Shown one piece after another: positions 55,358-64,000 of a stretch of DNA of 64,000 nt. The notes beneath the pieces were generated by a model. It was not told the origin of the DNA. It was given only the letters and a program-made list of their open reading frames with translations, and searched no databases. Location: positions 1-64,000 of the forward strand of contig JAJDCP010000056.1 in assembly GCA_029260765.1 (NCBI GenBank), given 5' to 3'. The position numbers and the translations under genes were made by a program. The first letter of the stretch is position 1, and every line of letters starts with the position of its first letter. The DNA comes from Planctomycetota bacterium. Its GTDB lineage: Bacteria > Planctomycetota > J058 > JAJDCP01.

Positions 55358-55386
55358 CCCCTGATAGCTCGCCTCTGAATCAGGGG
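55358..55386. other. Perfect 8-bp inverted repeat after tldE
   Basis: CCCCTGAT (55358-55365) and ATCAGGGG (55379-55386) with a 13-nt loop. No T-run follows in either direction. The 483-nt gap 55169-55651 contains this repeat, a second dyad near 55581 and a promoter, but no gene I can support. Confidence 0.4.
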
Positions 55387-55580
55387 CGCAACTCCTCTAT
55401 CTCCAAGGCTTTCAAGATCTAGCGAGACGCTCCTCCGGCTGCCCCGCGCGTTGCCGGCGAGCTTGGGTGCATGTGCGCCCCCCGCTCAGGCCTCAGCCAG
55501 GGAGTGAAACGGCAATCCCCAAGACCGCAACAGGCAGCCCTGCTGCAGCCGCACACGCGGGCTACAGTGTCCGACAACCG

Positions 55581-55621
55581 CCGGATTTATTTGGACCATC
55601 CGGCATGTTTCCCGGTACAAT
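55581..55621 (+). promoter_or_regulatory. Promoter with overlapping dyad before the creatininase-family gene
   Basis: TTGGAC at 55591-55596, 19-nt spacer, TACAAT at 55616-55621. CCGGAT (55581-55586) and ATCCGG (55598-55603) flank the -35 as an 11-nt-spaced inverted repeat, a candidate operator. The spacer is long, so the promoter is probably weak. Confidence 0.4.
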
Positions 55622-55651
55622 ACCGCCCAGCCCCGCCGTTCGAGGACCCCC

Positions 55652-56698
55652 ATGCAAACTACCCACGCCGGCGCGCTCGAGGAGAGCCGCGCACGCTACC
55701 AGCGTTTCTCTGAGGACATCCCGATGACCGACCTCTTCAGTCTGCCGCACTCTGCGGTCGCCGGGCAGCTACAGAGCGGAGCGCCCGTGTTCCTCGCCGT
55801 CAACCCGGTCGAGTACCATGGGCCCCACCTGGCTTTGAACAACGACACGCTGATCACGCGCGGACTGATCCGCGACCTGCATGCCCGGCTGCTCGAAGAC
55901 CATCCCGAGTGGCCACTGCTGTTCGGCGGCGACCTGCGGGTCGGGGTCGAGCCGACAGCCGGGGTGGGTTCGCAGTTCACCCCCTACAAAGTCGTCAGTG
56001 CGTTGACCGTCGAGGCCTGCCGGTCGCTCGCCGATCTCGGGGCGCAGCGCGTAGTGCTGATGACTTTCCATGGCGACCCGATGCACAGCAAGGCCCTGCA
56101 TGAAGGCGTGAAGCTGTTGCAAGATCGCGGTGTGCAGGTACTGGCGCCGATGAACCTGATTCTGCGGGCCATGCTCGACCTCGAACCGCAGGAGTTCGCC
56201 GTGGCCTTCGAGCAGATCGAAGATCCTGTCGAACGGCAGACCACGATGGAGGGCCTGCCGTACGACTTCCACGCAGGCTACTTCGAGACTTCGCTCTCCC
56301 TCCACTACGCACCTGAGAGCGTCAGCCCCGACTACACAGCGCTCGCGCCCTGCCCCGAGGTCGTGCCGTTCCGCTCGCTATCGGTGGCCAGCCGGTTGGC
56401 GGCGGCCGCGGGCTTCGCCAGCCTGTCGCGCGAGCTGCGCTATGCAGCGATGGGCCGTGGTTGGCAGGCGCTGCGCCCCTTCCCGGGCTATACCAGCAGG
56501 CCCCACCTGGCCAACGCCGAGGCCGGGCGGCTGTTCGCCGGCTTCATCGTCGACCGCTTTGTAACGTGCGCCGAGCAGGTGTTTGCGGGCAAGGCCCAAA
56601 GCCCCGAACCGATCATGCCCTGGTTGGCATCGGTGTCCCTGGGCGGAAGGGTCGGGGACTTCGAGCTGACGCCGGGCAAGCTGTTCCAGAATCTGTAG
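55652..56698 (+). CDS. Creatininase-family amidohydrolase
   Basis: 348 residues. Creatininase fold with the metal-ligand pattern: VNPVEYHGPHLALNNDT, then MTFHGDPMHSKALHEG and DFHAGYFETSLSLH. Hydrolyses a cyclic amide or amide bond; substrates in this family include creatinine and intermediates of formamide or cofactor metabolism. Two starts are possible: ATG 55652 (GAGG upstream) or ATG 55724 (GAGGAC upstream); the N-terminal 24 residues are not typical of the family, so the second is credible. Stop faces the molybdopterin gene with 14 nt between. Confidence 0.8.
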   Translation: MQTTHAGALEESRARYQRFSEDIPMTDLFSLPHSAVAGQLQSGAPVFLAVNPVEYHGPHLALNNDTLITRGLIRDLHARLLEDHPEWPLLFGGDLRVGVEPTAGVGSQFTPYKVVSALTVEACRSLADLGAQRVVLMTFHGDPMHSKALHEGVKLLQDRGVQVLAPMNLILRAMLDLEPQEFAVAFEQIEDPVERQTTMEGLPYDFHAGYFETSLSLHYAPESVSPDYTALAPCPEVVPFRSLSVASRLAAAAGFASLSRELRYAAMGRGWQALRPFPGYTSRPHLANAEAGRLFAGFIVDRFVTCAEQVFAGKAQSPEPIMPWLASVSLGGRVGDFELTPGKLFQNL

Positions 56699-56712
56699 CA
56701 GCGCCGGCCAGG

Positions 56713-58932
56713 CTACGACTTCGAGGCCGCTTCCCCGCCAACCTCGACAGCCTGCAGAGCGCCCAGCCCCGCGACCTCCACCGGCACTCCCGAGAAACCT
56801 GCCGTGCCCGTGAGCGGATCGTAGTGCTGCTCGTCGGTGATGTCGTTGATGCTCGCTCCCGGTTGCGCACTGGCGACGCTGAGCCTGATTCCCTTGCGGG
56901 TGTGCCCCCAACCGTGCGGCAAGCTGACAACGCCGGGCATCATGTCGGCGTCGGTCTCCAGCGGCGCTTCCACCGAACCGACCCGTGAGCTGATCCGGAC
57001 CAGCCGACCCTCTTCGAGCCCTCGCTTGCGGGCATCATCCGGGTGCATCTTCAAGCCGTGCCGGGGCTTGCCTTTCATCAACCGCACGCTGTTGTGCAGC
57101 CAGGAGTTGTTGCTGCGCAGATGGCGCCGCCCGATCAGAAGCAGCTCTCCTGCAACCATGGGCTCGAGCAGCTCGGGCACGCGCAACAGGTCGTCCAGCA
57201 GCTCTTGGGGCGCCAGCTGGATCTGCTTGTCGGCAGTGAACAAGCGCTCGGGTAGACAGGGCTGCAGAGCGCCCAGATCGACCCCCTCCGGGTTGTCCAG
57301 AAGGTGCTGCAGGCTCAGCCCCGGCTTCTTGCCCCGCAGCCGGTTGGCGAGCGGCCCCAGCAGGGGCACTCCGGCCCCATACGGCCCGCTCCGCAGCATC
57401 ACGTCCAACATCCGCCGCGGTCCGAAACGCCGCAGCGCATCGAGACCCCAGCTGCGCAGCGTTCCCTCGGCACCGGTCAAACGCAACATGCGCGCGCCGA
57501 TCTCGAGCATGGTCTGCCAATCGTCACGGGCCCCCTCGGGGGCCTTCAGCGGCGCGTTGTTGAAACGCGCGATGTTGCGGACCGCCAGCATGTTGAAGAC
57601 CAGGCTGTAGGCATCGCGTTCCAAAGTCGCCAGCGGTGGCAGGATCAGGTTCGCGTGGCGGCTGGTCTCACTGAGGTAGTGGTCGAGGGAGACCATGTAG
57701 TCCAGCCCAGGAAGAGCCTTCTCGAGACGCCGCCCGTTCGGGATCGAGAGCACTGGGTTGCCGGCCACCGTCAAGAGTGCGCGGATCTGCCCGGGGCCGG
57801 GGGTCTCGATCTCTTCGGCCATCACACTGACCGGCAACTCGCCACCAAACTCGGGCAGTCCGCTGACACGGCTCTTGTAACGGGCGAAGCCCCCTTTGTG
57901 CCCCATCTTCGCGGTCACGGCCACCAGGTCGATGGCCGGCTGGGTGAACATCATGCCGCCCGGACGGTCGAGGTTGCCGCTCAGCAGGTTGATCAGGTTG
58001 AGGAGCCAGGCGTTCAGCCCTCCGTAGCGCTGCGTGCAGGTCCCGAGCCGCCCATAGAGCGCCGCCCGAGGCGAGGCGCAGAAGTCGCGGGCGAGCTGCG
58101 CGATCGCGGCAGCCTCCATGCCCAGGGCCCCGGCGACCCGCTGCGGAGACCACGGCGCTACAGCCGCCTGCACAGCCTCGAGGCCTTGGCTGTAGAAGCG
58201 CCAGGCACCGCTGTCGACCAGGTCCTCGGCGAACATCACATGCAGCAAGGCGAGCAGCAACAGAGGGTCACGACCCGGCAGGATCGGCAGGTATTCCCCC
58301 GCCAGGCGGGCGGTCTCGGTACGGCGCGGATCGATGACCAGCACGCGCCCACGCTGCTTGATCGCCTTGATACGACCCATCACATCGGGCGCGGTCATGA
58401 TGCTGCCGTTGGATGCACACGGGTTGCCGCCTAGAACCACCAAGAAATCGCAGCGATCGAGGTCGGGCACCGGGAGCAGCAGTTGGTGACCGAACATCTT
58501 CAGCGCAGCGAACATGTGCGGCAGCTGATCCGCAGAGGTCGCCGAAAAGCGGCTGCGCGTGCGCACGGCCCGAAGAAAGGTCAGGCCCATCAAGGTCGCT
58601 GTGTAGTTGTGGACCGTGGGATTGCCGAGGTAGATCGCCAGCGCATTCTTGCCGTGGGCGGCCCGCACCCGATGCAGCCGCTCGGCCGCTTCCTGGAGCG
58701 CCTCCTCCCAACCGATCTCTTCCCAATCGCCACTGCGGGTGCGGCGCATCGGCTGCGTCACCCGATCACGGTCATCGTAGAGATCTTTGAGAGCCAGTCC
58801 TTTCGGGCAGATATAGCCATGACTGAGGGGGTCGTCAGGATCACCCCGCACGCCACGCACCTGGTCGCCCTCGACCTCGACCAACACGCCGCAATGGGCC
58901 TCACACAGACTACAGATGCTGCGATGCTGCAT
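56713..58932 (-). CDS. Molybdopterin-dependent oxidoreductase
   Basis: 739 residues, DMSO reductase superfamily. 4Fe-4S site CSLCEAHCGVLV with Cys7, Cys10, Cys14 and Cys42 (ICPKG). Molybdopterin domains follow: VLGGNPCASNGS, VIDPRRTETARLAGEYLPILPGRD, SGNLDRPGGMMF, VAGNPVLSIPNG and the C-terminal LPHGWGH. Cytoplasmic (no Tat signal visible). The Mo ligand cannot be assigned with confidence. Similar proteins are annotated as formate-dehydrogenase-like, but the substrate is not decided by this sequence. ATG with GGAGG upstream. Confidence 0.88.
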   Translation of the reverse strand: MQHRSICSLCEAHCGVLVEVEGDQVRGVRGDPDDPLSHGYICPKGLALKDLYDDRDRVTQPMRRTRSGDWEEIGWEEALQEAAERLHRVRAAHGKNALAIYLGNPTVHNYTATLMGLTFLRAVRTRSRFSATSADQLPHMFAALKMFGHQLLLPVPDLDRCDFLVVLGGNPCASNGSIMTAPDVMGRIKAIKQRGRVLVIDPRRTETARLAGEYLPILPGRDPLLLLALLHVMFAEDLVDSGAWRFYSQGLEAVQAAVAPWSPQRVAGALGMEAAAIAQLARDFCASPRAALYGRLGTCTQRYGGLNAWLLNLINLLSGNLDRPGGMMFTQPAIDLVAVTAKMGHKGGFARYKSRVSGLPEFGGELPVSVMAEEIETPGPGQIRALLTVAGNPVLSIPNGRRLEKALPGLDYMVSLDHYLSETSRHANLILPPLATLERDAYSLVFNMLAVRNIARFNNAPLKAPEGARDDWQTMLEIGARMLRLTGAEGTLRSWGLDALRRFGPRRMLDVMLRSGPYGAGVPLLGPLANRLRGKKPGLSLQHLLDNPEGVDLGALQPCLPERLFTADKQIQLAPQELLDDLLRVPELLEPMVAGELLLIGRRHLRSNNSWLHNSVRLMKGKPRHGLKMHPDDARKRGLEEGRLVRISSRVGSVEAPLETDADMMPGVVSLPHGWGHTRKGIRLSVASAQPGASINDITDEQHYDPLTGTAGFSGVPVEVAGLGALQAVEVGGEAASKS

Positions 58933-59049
58933 GGGAATCCTCCGAAGCAGACCAGTTGTTCTAAAGGTAGCATATGCGCTGCGTCACGGGCAGCTCCTTT
59001 CCCTCGCCCGCTCTTGCCGCCAACTCCCTGATATGCGAGCCTGGGAGCC

Positions 59050-59751
59050 ATGGACGAGGCACGCGCGCGCACAGAGATGGTGGCCTTCTGCCGCAACCTC
59101 TACCAACGGCAGCTGGTGGTGGGCACCGACGGCAACCTCAGTCTTCGGCTGGGGCCCGGCCAGCTGCTGCTGACACCGAGCGCCGTGTCCAAAGGCAGCC
59201 TGCAGCCCGAACAACTGATCGTGGTCAATGACGAAGGCCAGGTCTTGCGGGCAGCCCCGGGTCTGAAGCCGACCTCTGAGCTGCCACTGCACCTGGTCTG
59301 CTACAGGGTGCGCCCCGACGTGCTCGCGGTGATCCACGCCCACCCACCGAGCGCCATCGCCTTCTCGGTGGCCGGGCTGCCCCTCAGCCAATGCCTGCTG
59401 CCCGAGCTGTACGTCGATCTGGGGCCGGTCGCGACGGCAACCTATTCGACGCCGGGCACTGAGGCCTGCCCCGATGCGGTCGCTCCGTGGCTGCGCAGCC
59501 ACGATGCGGTGATGATGGCCCGGCATGGCTCGTTGACCGTCGGCCGCGACCTGCGCCAGGCCCACAGCCGGCTGGAACGCCTCGAGCATACGGCCCGGGT
59601 GAGCCTGGCTGCCCGGTGTTTTGCCGCCGTGCTGCCCGATGGTGAGGTCTTGCGGCGGCTCGACGCCCGCGAGCAGGCCGGCGGCCCGCCACGTCCGGGC
59701 TTGTGCAACGCCTGCGGTGCATGTGTCTCGCGCAGCGGCTGCTCCGGGTGA
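59050..59751 (+). CDS. Class II aldolase/adducin-family protein
   Basis: 233 residues. Family blocks: LVVGTDGNLSLRL, LTPSAVSKGSL, SELPLHLVCYRVRPDVLAVIHAHPPSA and MMARHGSLTVG. The HAHPP His pair and the His of RHG are the zinc ligands; Glu in SELPLH acts in catalysis. Fuculose-phosphate-aldolase-like. The last 20 residues add CNACGACVSRSGC, a Cys tail not found in the standard enzymes. ATG with GGGAG upstream. Divergent from the molybdopterin gene. Confidence 0.85.
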   Translation: MDEARARTEMVAFCRNLYQRQLVVGTDGNLSLRLGPGQLLLTPSAVSKGSLQPEQLIVVNDEGQVLRAAPGLKPTSELPLHLVCYRVRPDVLAVIHAHPPSAIAFSVAGLPLSQCLLPELYVDLGPVATATYSTPGTEACPDAVAPWLRSHDAVMMARHGSLTVGRDLRQAHSRLERLEHTARVSLAARCFAAVLPDGEVLRRLDAREQAGGPPRPGLCNACGACVSRSGCSG

Positions 59752-59805
59752 TGCGCGCATGCCTGGTGCGGGTGTGACGCCCCTTATTCGTTGCCGCGCC
59801 GGTAG

Positions 59806-59820
59806 TGAGCGGAGCTCACT
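59806..59820 (+). terminator. Weak hairpin after the aldolase gene
   Basis: GTGAGC (59806-59811) pairs with GCTCAC (59815-59820) around GGA; a run of six T begins 14 nt later (59834). Possibly a weak terminator in the 156-nt gap. Confidence 0.35.
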
Positions 59821-59907
59821 TGTTGCGGCGGATGTTTTTTGAAGATCCCCTCCAACAGGCTCGTCAGTCTCGCGTACGAAACGGTACACGAGAGTATGGA
59901 GACGAAC

Positions 59908-60591
59908 ATGAGACAACTGACCGCTGCATTCCTGCTGCTGGCCCTGGCTTGCACCCCTCTGCTTGCGCAGGACGAAACCGCTCCCGAGCCGCCGAGCGAC
60001 AACGCCCTGAGCGAGCTGAACAACCCGCTTGTCGACGCCGCCGAAGGCGAGTGGATCGAGTACACGATGACCACCGAGAACCCGATGATGGGCAAGATGG
60101 AGATCCCCATCTCCCAGACCGTCCTCGGTGTCGACGGAGAAGAAGTCCGCATCAGCACCATCGTCGAGGTGATGGGGGCGAAGCAGGAACAGACCAGCAC
60201 CGAGCGCCGTGACGGCAGCCTGCTCGACGCGCTGCTGTCCAATCTGAGCCAGATGGGCGAGACCGAAAACGTGACGGTCGTAGAGAGCAGCGTCGAAGAC
60301 TCCACCCTCGAGTACAACGGTGAGACCTACGACACCAAGAAGGTCTTCATCAGCGCCACTGCCACGGTCGTGCCCGGGCCCAACATGGAGATTCCCATCA
60401 CGATCAAGTTGACCGCCCACGTCTCCGAGAAGGTGCCCGTCTCCGGCGTGCTGTCCCTGCAAAGCGACGTCGTTATGACCATGCAGGGCCAGAAGATGGA
60501 AATGCAGACCCTCCAGACCACGACCGACTTCGGTTTCGAGCCCAAGGGCGACGAGAAAGAAGAAGACAAAGAGCCCAGCGGCGAGTTCTGA
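59908..60591 (+). CDS. Exported beta-rich protein, unknown
   Basis: 227 residues. Signal peptide MRQLTAAFLLLALACTPLLA, then acidic Asp/Glu/Pro-rich residues and a beta-rich body (EWIEYTMTTENPMMGKMEIP, IRISTIVEVMGAKQEQ, FISATATVVPGP). The C-terminus is very acidic and Lys-rich (GDEKEEDKEP). The sequence is Met-rich (PMMGKMEI, QGQKMEMQ), which might bind Cu or other soft metals (weak inference). ATG at 59908 has GGAG six bases upstream; 59896 is an alternative. Followed by a terminator. Confidence 0.65.
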   Translation: MRQLTAAFLLLALACTPLLAQDETAPEPPSDNALSELNNPLVDAAEGEWIEYTMTTENPMMGKMEIPISQTVLGVDGEEVRISTIVEVMGAKQEQTSTERRDGSLLDALLSNLSQMGETENVTVVESSVEDSTLEYNGETYDTKKVFISATATVVPGPNMEIPITIKLTAHVSEKVPVSGVLSLQSDVVMTMQGQKMEMQTLQTTTDFGFEPKGDEKEEDKEPSGEF

Positions 60592-60616
60592 GATCTGCTC
60601 GAACCCGTCCGATCGC

Positions 60617-60646
60617 AGGGGCCTTCGGGCCCCTCGCTCGTTTGTT
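60617..60646 (+). terminator. Terminator after the exported gene
   Basis: AGGGGCC (60617-60623) pairs with GGCCCCT (60628-60634) around TTCG, followed by a T-rich stretch (TTTGTT). A good intrinsic terminator though the T-run is interrupted. Confidence 0.65.
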
Positions 60647-60652
60647 GCGTGC

Positions 60653-60680
60653 TTGACGGATCGCCTGCGGGCGGTAGAGT
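60653..60680 (+). promoter_or_regulatory. Sigma70-like promoter for the carbamoyltransferase
   Basis: TTGACG at 60653-60658, 16-nt spacer, TAGAGT at 60675-60680, placing transcription start near 60688 and the GTG 27 nt later. Confidence 0.5.
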
Positions 60681-60714
60681 GCTGGGCTGACTGCCAGCCG
60701 CATGGAGCGCGATT

Positions 60715-62433
60715 GTGATCATCCTCGGATTGGGCTGCGCCTTCGAACATGACCCCGCTGCCGCCCTGTTGATCGACGGCAAACTGGTGGCCGCTGCCGA
60801 GGAAGAGCGCTTCAGCCGCAACAAGCACGCCATCGACGAGTTGCCCACCCAGAGCATCAAGTTCGTGCTCGAAGAAGCCGGCATCGGTCCCGAAGATGTC
60901 CAGGTCGTGGCCTATCCCTGGAGTTACGAGGCCTACACAGAAAAGCGCTGGGACTACGTCAAGCGCACGCTGCGCAGCAAGCCCAGCCACGCCTACAAGG
61001 CCCTGATCAAGAGCCGTGACCGGCGCAAGCGCGCGTTGGGAAAGGCAGAACGCGCGCTGCGGAGCGCGGGCATCGACCCCCAGAAGGTTGAGTTTGTCTG
61101 CGTCGAGCACCACCTGGCGCACGCCTCGAGCAGCTACCATTTCTCGGGCTACCGCGACGCAGCCATCATGTCGATCGACGGCAAGGGCGAATTCGTCGCC
61201 ACTTTGATCGCCCATGGTGTGGACGGCAAGATCGAGAAGCTGCATGAGATTCTCGAGCCCGATTCGCTGGGACTGTTCTATGCGACCGTCACCGACTACC
61301 TCGGCTTCCAGCATCACAATGGCGAATACAAAGTGATGGGCATGTCGGCGTATGGAGACGCCACCAAGATCCCCGTCGAGCCTCTACTGCAGAAGACCGC
61401 CGACGGGTACCGGGTCAACGACGACCTGGTCTGGGTCAAGAAGGCGTTGCGCCACAAGGGCCATCGCTACGCCAAAGAGCTGATCGATCTCTGGGGACCG
61501 GCGCGCGAGGGCGAAGGGCTGAGCGAGCCCTACATCCACATCGCCGCGGCCGCACAGGTCGCGCTCGAAGACGCCGTGCTCGCGATGATCGACACCCACC
61601 TGGCTGACATTCTGCGCAACAACGGCGGGCATCTGTGCCTGGCGGGCGGCTGCGCCCTCAACGTGCGCATGAACCGGCGCATTCTCAACCATCCCCTGGT
61701 GCAGCACCTGTACGTGCCGCCGGCGGCCGGCGACTCGGGAACCTCGGTGGGAGCCGCAGCCTGGCTGGCGCAGCAACGAGGCGAGACCATCGAGCCCATG
61801 GTGCACGCCTACTACGGGCCGAGTTACGACGATGCGGCCATCGAGGCGGCCCTGGCCAAGTTCAGGATCCCGTTCGTCAAAGAAGACGACGAGGCCTGTC
61901 TCGAACGTGCCACGCAGCTGCTGGCGGACGGGCAGATCATCTCCTGGATGCAGGGGCCGATGGAATTCGGACCGCGCGCTCTGGGGAATCGCAGCATCCT
62001 CGGCAACCCCTGCGTGCCGGGCACCTCGGACGAGATCAACCAGCGCATCAAGTTCCGCGAGAAGTGGCGTCCCTTCTGTCCATCGATGCTCGCCGAAGAT
62101 GCGCAGGCGATTTTGGGAAGTGCCCATCCCTCGCGCTTCATGACCTTGAGCTTCACGATGAGCGAGGAATGGAAGGCGAAGATCCCGGAAGTCGTGCATG
62201 TCGACGGCTCCTGCCGGCCGCAGACCGTCAGCCAGGAGACCAACCCGCGCTTTTACGAGCTGCTGTCGCGCTTCAAAGCACGCACGGGAGTGCCCGTGTT
62301 GATCAACACCAGCCTCAATCGGCGCGGCGAACCGATGGTCTGCTCGCCTGAAGATGCGCTGAACATGTTGTTCGGGAGTGGCCTCGAACATCTGTTCATC
62401 GGCAATTACTACATCACCAAGAAACGCGCGTAG
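60715..62433 (+). CDS. NodU/CmcH-type carbamoyltransferase
   Basis: 572 residues. N-terminal Kae1-like domain: GLGCAFEHDPAAALLIDG, VEHHLAHASSSYHFSGYRDAAIMSIDGKGE. C-terminal carbamoyl-phosphate domain with LAGGCALNVRMNRRI, QGPMEFGPRALGNRSIL and NTSLNRRGEPMVCSPEDAL. The family transfers carbamoyl from carbamoyl phosphate to a hydroxyl of a sugar or natural product (Nod factor, cephamycin, tobramycin, nebramycin). GTG start with GGAG upstream. A single such gene may modify a cell-surface glycan; the acceptor is unknown. Confidence 0.93.
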   Translation: MIILGLGCAFEHDPAAALLIDGKLVAAAEEERFSRNKHAIDELPTQSIKFVLEEAGIGPEDVQVVAYPWSYEAYTEKRWDYVKRTLRSKPSHAYKALIKSRDRRKRALGKAERALRSAGIDPQKVEFVCVEHHLAHASSSYHFSGYRDAAIMSIDGKGEFVATLIAHGVDGKIEKLHEILEPDSLGLFYATVTDYLGFQHHNGEYKVMGMSAYGDATKIPVEPLLQKTADGYRVNDDLVWVKKALRHKGHRYAKELIDLWGPAREGEGLSEPYIHIAAAAQVALEDAVLAMIDTHLADILRNNGGHLCLAGGCALNVRMNRRILNHPLVQHLYVPPAAGDSGTSVGAAAWLAQQRGETIEPMVHAYYGPSYDDAAIEAALAKFRIPFVKEDDEACLERATQLLADGQIISWMQGPMEFGPRALGNRSILGNPCVPGTSDEINQRIKFREKWRPFCPSMLAEDAQAILGSAHPSRFMTLSFTMSEEWKAKIPEVVHVDGSCRPQTVSQETNPRFYELLSRFKARTGVPVLINTSLNRRGEPMVCSPEDALNMLFGSGLEHLFIGNYYITKKRA

Positions 62434-62480
62434 CTCGTCTGCCCTTGCCGGACGTCACTCTTTGCGCGGACGGGAATGCC

Positions 62481-64000
62481 ATGTCCTACGACCTAGGGTC
62501 CATCAAGGCTCCGCGCCTGGCGGGCAGAGCCTTGCAGCTGTTCACGATCGCGCTCGAGCGCGCGCCGAGCAAGTGGTTGCTGCTCCGCAAGCTCATCAAG
62601 GACTCGGGCATCGAGAAGTTCCGGCGGCGGGCCTTGCGCGAGGCCCCGTCCGTGCAGCCTCCCTTGCCCGTGCGCTCATCGTTGGGCGAGCAGGGCTCGG
62701 GGGAATTGCCTGCGCTCGACGTGCTGGCTGCGCACGAGCGCCCCGAGGGCGGCGGCTTTCGCTTTCCCAGCGTGGCCGACTACGCGCGCGCCTACCGAGA
62801 GGGCAGCACCACCCCAGAAAAGGTCGCCGAGGCGCTGATCGCCGCCGTGCGCGAGGCCGATGAAGCCTCACCGCCCCTGCGCGCGATCATCATGCTCGAC
62901 GAGCAGGATGTGCGGCGCCAGGCACGCGCCTCGAGCGAGCGCTTCAAGGCCGGTACCCCCCTGGGCATCTTTGACGGCGTGCCTGTCGCGGTCAAAGACG
63001 AGCTCGACCAGGTTCCCTACCCGACCAAAGTGGGGACCTCCTTCCTGGGCAAGCAGCCGGCGACCAGTGATGCGACGGTGGTCGCGCGCATGCGCGCCGC
63101 CGGGGCGCTCTTGTTCGGTAAGGCCAACATGCATGAGATCGGCATCGGCGTGACAGGCTTCAACCCGCACCACGGCACGCCCCGCAACCCCTACAACCCA
63201 GGCCATTACACCGGGGGCTCCTCCAGCGGCCCCGCAGCTGCGGTCGCAGCGGGCCTCTGCCCCGTGGCCATCGGCGCCGACGGGGGGGGCTCGATCCGTG
63301 TCCCCTCCGGCTTGTGCGGAGTCTTCGGACTCAAGGCCACCTGGGGCCGGATCAGCGAGCACGGGGCAGCCCCGCTCTGCTGGAGCGTCGCCCACGTGGG
63401 ACCGCTGGCGGCGACGGCTCGCGACGCGGCGCTCGCTTATGCCGTGATGGCGGGCAGCGACGAACACGATCCGAACTCCCAGCTACAGCCCCCGCCCCAC
63501 CTCGACGGTGTGGGGCCCGACGCCGACATGGCGGGAGTGCGGATCGGAATCTACCGCCCCTGGTTCGAAGATGCCCAGCCCGAGGTCGTCACCCGATGCC
63601 AGGAGCTGGTCGACGGACTCTGCAAGCTCGGAGCCAAAGTGGTCGAGGTGGACATCCCCGAGCTCGACTCGATCCGTGTGGCCCACCTGATCACCATCGC
63701 CAGCGAGATGGCATTGACGATGCAGGAACACGATGCCCAACGCTCGCAGCATGGGCTCGATGTGCGCATCAATCTGGCCGTCGCCAGGGTGCTGACAGCC
63801 CGTGACTACGTGCAGGCTCAGCGCATGCGCACCCGCATGGCAGCGCAGTTCGCAAGCCTCTTCGAGCAAGTCGACTGCATCGCTACTCCGACCAGTGGCG
63901 TGACCGCCCCGCCGATCCCGCACGATGCCCTGCACAAGGGCGAGAGCAACCTGCCGGTACTCAGCCAGATCATGCGCTACGCGTTTCCGGCCAACCTCAA
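62481..64000 (+). CDS. Amidase signature enzyme, cut by window end
   Basis: About 506 codons visible and still open at the window edge. The Ser-Ser-Lys triad of the amidase signature is present: Lys in [10 protein letters not shown], the Ser of [16 protein letters not shown], and the Ser of [13 protein letters not shown]. The sequence around [13 protein letters not shown] and the long N-terminal extension resemble the FAAH-like fatty acid amide branch rather than GatA. Acts on an amide or ester; the substrate is unknown. ATG 62481 follows GGGA; the carbamoyltransferase stop is 47 nt upstream. Possibly one transcript with it. Confidence 0.88.
   Translation, partial: MSYDLGSIKAPRLAGRALQLFTIALERAPSKWLLLRKLIKDSGIEKFRRRALREAPSVQPPLPVRSSLGEQGSGELPALDVLAAHERPEGGGFRFPSVADYARAYREGSTTPEKVAEALIAAVREADEASPPLRAIIMLDEQDVRRQARASSERFKAGTPLGIFDGVPVAVKDELDQVPYPTKVGTSFLGKQPATSDATVVARMRAAGALLFGKANMHEIGIGVTGFNPHHGTPRNPYNPGHYTGGSSSGPAAAVAAGLCPVAIGADGGGSIRVPSGLCGVFGLKATWGRISEHGAAPLCWSVAHVGPLAATARDAALAYAVMAGSDEHDPNSQLQPPPHLDGVGPDADMAGVRIGIYRPWFEDAQPEVVTRCQELVDGLCKLGAKVVEVDIPELDSIRVAHLITIASEMALTMQEHDAQRSQHGLDVRINLAVARVLTARDYVQAQRMRTRMAAQFASLFEQVDCIATPTSGVTAPPIPHDALHKGESNLPVLSQIMRYAFPANL

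Noticed and set aside
55119..55364. Short ORF after tldE
   Set aside because: Starts inside tldE in another frame and lacks an RBS or any motif.
58984..61317. 777-codon minus-strand frame opposite three plus-strand genes
   Set aside because: Crosses a terminator and a promoter and shows no domain; an antisense artefact.

Overview
The window is about 64 kb of high-GC DNA from a Gram-negative bacterium. Outer-membrane and LPS genes point to this: lpxK, the bifunctional heptose gene hldE and a WaaF-type heptosyltransferase. Other clues are eukaryote-like Ser/Thr kinases, sulfatase-modifying-factor (FGE) domains, an ECF sigma factor paired with a DUF6768-type membrane protein, a BatA-type protein and many TTG/GTG starts. 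I lean towards Planctomycetota or a similar deep lineage such as Myxococcota; this is inference, because there is no rRNA or tRNA here to decide it. Nearly all the DNA is coding and many neighbours overlap by 4 nt (TTGA or ATGA), which suggests translational coupling. I found no phage, IS element, CRISPR array or tRNA.

Layout. 0.2-5.9 kb, minus strand: a BatA-like membrane protein, ispA, xseB, a small zinc-ribbon protein, a GNAT-nitrilase fusion and an Ig-like protein. 6-11.3 kb, plus: a small Ig-like protein, a 2[4Fe-4S] ferredoxin, two tandem AspRS-like paralogues with altered substrate residues, and a TerB-like membrane protein. 11.4-16 kb: an unknown protein, a PMCA-type Ca2+ ATPase coupled to an omega-amidase-like hydrolase. 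16-22 kb: an SDR that lacks its catalytic Tyr, a Cys-rich protein, and a pfkA / pseudo-receiver kinase / FGGY kinase operon. 22-25 kb: a YcgN-type protein, then a cassette of papain-like protein, Arg/Pro repeat protein, LysM/peptidoglycan-binding protein and a small domain protein resembling parts found near contractile-injection effectors. 25-34 kb: a double-headed kinase-FGE protein divergent from a second FGE protein, an ArsR regulator with an ACR3 gene interrupted by TAG, a membrane-anchored kinase and an Fpg-type glycosylase. 34.6-36.5 kb: ECF sigma factor and DUF6768 protein, divergent from a UGA-containing iodothyronine-deiodinase-like selenoprotein. 36.6-43.9 kb: an FG-GAP-like lipoprotein, a GT-C membrane protein, and a GAF / FHA-GAF-degenerate-HD pair.

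44-52.4 kb is one tightly packed plus-strand cluster: lpxK, a deoxyhypusine-synthase-like gene, hldE, a GmhA-like SIS / zinc ribbon / PilZ fusion, two PilT ATPases and waaF. It links LPS inner-core synthesis with pilus retraction and probably c-di-GMP. 52.5-64 kb: tldD/tldE, a creatininase-family protein, a molybdopterin oxidoreductase, a class II aldolase, an exported protein, a NodU/CmcH-type carbamoyltransferase and an amidase cut by the window end.

The strongest unusual signals are the UGA-encoded deiodinase-like protein with a plausible SECIS hairpin, the paired AspRS-like proteins, the SIS-PilZ fusion and the effector-like cassette.
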